This document shows, in pieces, positions 5,221 to 5,966 of a stretch of DNA of 5,966 nt. Location: contig JAAYYM010000128.1 in NCBI GenBank assembly GCA_012515365.1, positions 1 to 5,966 of the forward strand, read 5' to 3'. This stretch comes from Clostridia bacterium (GTDB lineage: Bacteria > Bacillota_A > Clostridia > Lachnospirales > Lachnospiraceae). Made by a program: the position numbers and the translations under genes. The notes under the pieces were generated by a model. It was not told the origin of the DNA and made no database searches. It saw only the letters and a list, made by a program, of their open reading frames with translations. How positions within the stretch are numbered: the first letter of the stretch is position 1; every line of letters starts with the position of its first letter.

Positions 5221-5966
5221 ATGATAGATAAAAAAGCTTATTCGCTCAGTAACGTTCAATTAAAAAGATATGAAAAACTTGATGCAGAATACATGCAGAT
5301 GCATACAGACCCTGATAATTGCATACCAAAATTCATAATGCCGGTAAGAGGAACATTTAATCCTGTATGGGAAGAAATGCTTTCTGATAAAGAGGTAATG
5401 CTCAAATATCACCTTGAAAAGCATATTCCTCACATAGAAGTTGGAGATGATTGTGTTTTGTATGCAAGAGTGGATTTCGGAACCTGTGTGGTTGCCAATG
5501 CATTCGGCTGTGATGTCTTCTACCCGGTTAATAACCTGCCTTGTGCAAAAGACCATATTATTAAGACAAAAGAGCAGATATACTCTCTAAAAACTCCTGA
5601 TGCAGACTGTGCTCCTTACAAAAAAGTCAAGGAATGGACGGAGTTCTTTGTGGAGAACCTGCCTGACGGTTATCATATGATGATGGCAGATATCCAAGGA
5701 CCATTTAATAATGCGCATCTGGTAAGGGGAACAGACATATTTTATGATATGTATGATGATATAGAAGCATTTGATAAACTTATGGAAGTTGTTACTGATG
5801 CCACTATTGAATACGCAAAAGCCCAGAGACAGTGGGCTGATATGAAAGACGGATGGCAATATGACTGGTCAGCTTTGTGGAAGGGAAATGCCAGGATATC
5901 CAACTGCTCTTTGCATATGATTGGAAGAGATTTATACATAGACCATGTAATGAAACATGATATAAA
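5221..5966 (+). CDS. Uroporphyrinogen decarboxylase (URO-D) family protein, partial
   Basis: The frame stays open from ATG at 5221 to the window end, giving 248 codons of a family usually about 340-400 residues long. The opening residues (MIDKKAYSLSN) are unremarkable; the recognisable part starts at 39-54 (IMPVRGTFNPVWEEML). Then come 74-99 (VGDDCV, RVDFGTCVVANAFGCD), 103-109 (VNNLPCA), 156-164 (ADIQGPFNN, in the place of the URO-D 'G.PF' core strand) and 226-234 (ISNCSLHMI). This pattern fits the COG0407 URO-D/MtaA-like group of anaerobes rather than HemE, since the HemE N-terminal 'RPVWxMRQAG' motif is absent. Such relatives act in methyl transfer with corrinoid proteins or in unassigned reactions; the substrate here is unknown. 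Cysteines at 34, 78, 89, 97, 108, 130 and 229 are numerous. It is transcribed away from the ATPase and appears less AT-rich than the lipoprotein operon. A corrinoid protein or methyltransferase downstream would clarify its job. Confidence 0.87.
   Translation, partial: MIDKKAYSLSNVQLKRYEKLDAEYMQMHTDPDNCIPKFIMPVRGTFNPVWEEMLSDKEVMLKYHLEKHIPHIEVGDDCVLYARVDFGTCVVANAFGCDVFYPVNNLPCAKDHIIKTKEQIYSLKTPDADCAPYKKVKEWTEFFVENLPDGYHMMMADIQGPFNNAHLVRGTDIFYDMYDDIEAFDKLMEVVTDATIEYAKAQRQWADMKDGWQYDWSALWKGNARISNCSLHMIGRDLYIDHVMKHDI

Noticed and set aside
5260..5939. Minus-strand open frames (5260-5556, 5587-5859, 5742-5939) opposite the URO-D-family gene
   Set aside because: The plus-strand frame shows clear family motifs and a ribosome site; the opposite frames are Cys/His/Phe-rich shadows.

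Overview
The window is AT-rich and bacterial. Good Shine-Dalgarno sites, two classic lipoprotein signal peptides, a DUF3502-like solute-binding lipoprotein and a beta-propeller lipoprotein with a C-x-H-x-x-C-x-H motif together suggest a Gram-positive anaerobe of the Clostridia, most likely Lachnospiraceae-like. This placement is inference; no rRNA or species marker is present.

Region 1 (about 3641 down to 1, minus strand) looks like one operon. A strong promoter (TTGACA-N16-TATAGT) and a perfect AGGAGG site precede a 131-residue secreted Tyr/Gly/Ser-rich protein that I do not recognise (3179-3574). After a 132-bp gap holding a 10-bp AT-rich hairpin come a 583-residue lipoprotein resembling an ABC substrate-binding protein (1295-3046), a 398-residue propeller-like lipoprotein with a Cys/His cluster (89-1285), and the first 26 codons of an ABC transporter ATPase (1-78). 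The last three genes are 9-10 bp apart, with ribosome sites overlapping the preceding stop codons. A small exported protein followed by two lipoproteins and an ABC ATPase is the most interesting part of the window. It could be an uncharacterised peptide-export, sensing or self-protection cassette, but the window cuts the transporter and the function is not proven.

Region 2 (3642-3756) sits between this operon and the next gene. On the plus strand it has its own promoter-like pair (TTATCA-N17-TATAGT), back-to-back with the operon promoter. This is followed by an AAGGAGG sequence, a 7-bp hairpin, and a second 7-bp hairpin with a run of seven T. It could encode a small RNA of about 75 nt.

Region 3 (3755-5005, minus) is an AAA-type ATPase with a C-terminal DUF4143 domain. 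Its start is best placed at 5005.

Region 4 (5006-5220) is a divergent regulatory region of 215 bp with a 35-bp near-perfect palindrome and a predicted promoter for each flanking gene. Region 5 (5221 to the end, plus) is the N-terminal 248 codons of a uroporphyrinogen-decarboxylase-family protein that runs off the window. No gap longer than 300 bp lacks a gene. I saw no tRNA, rRNA, CRISPR array, insertion sequence or transposase.
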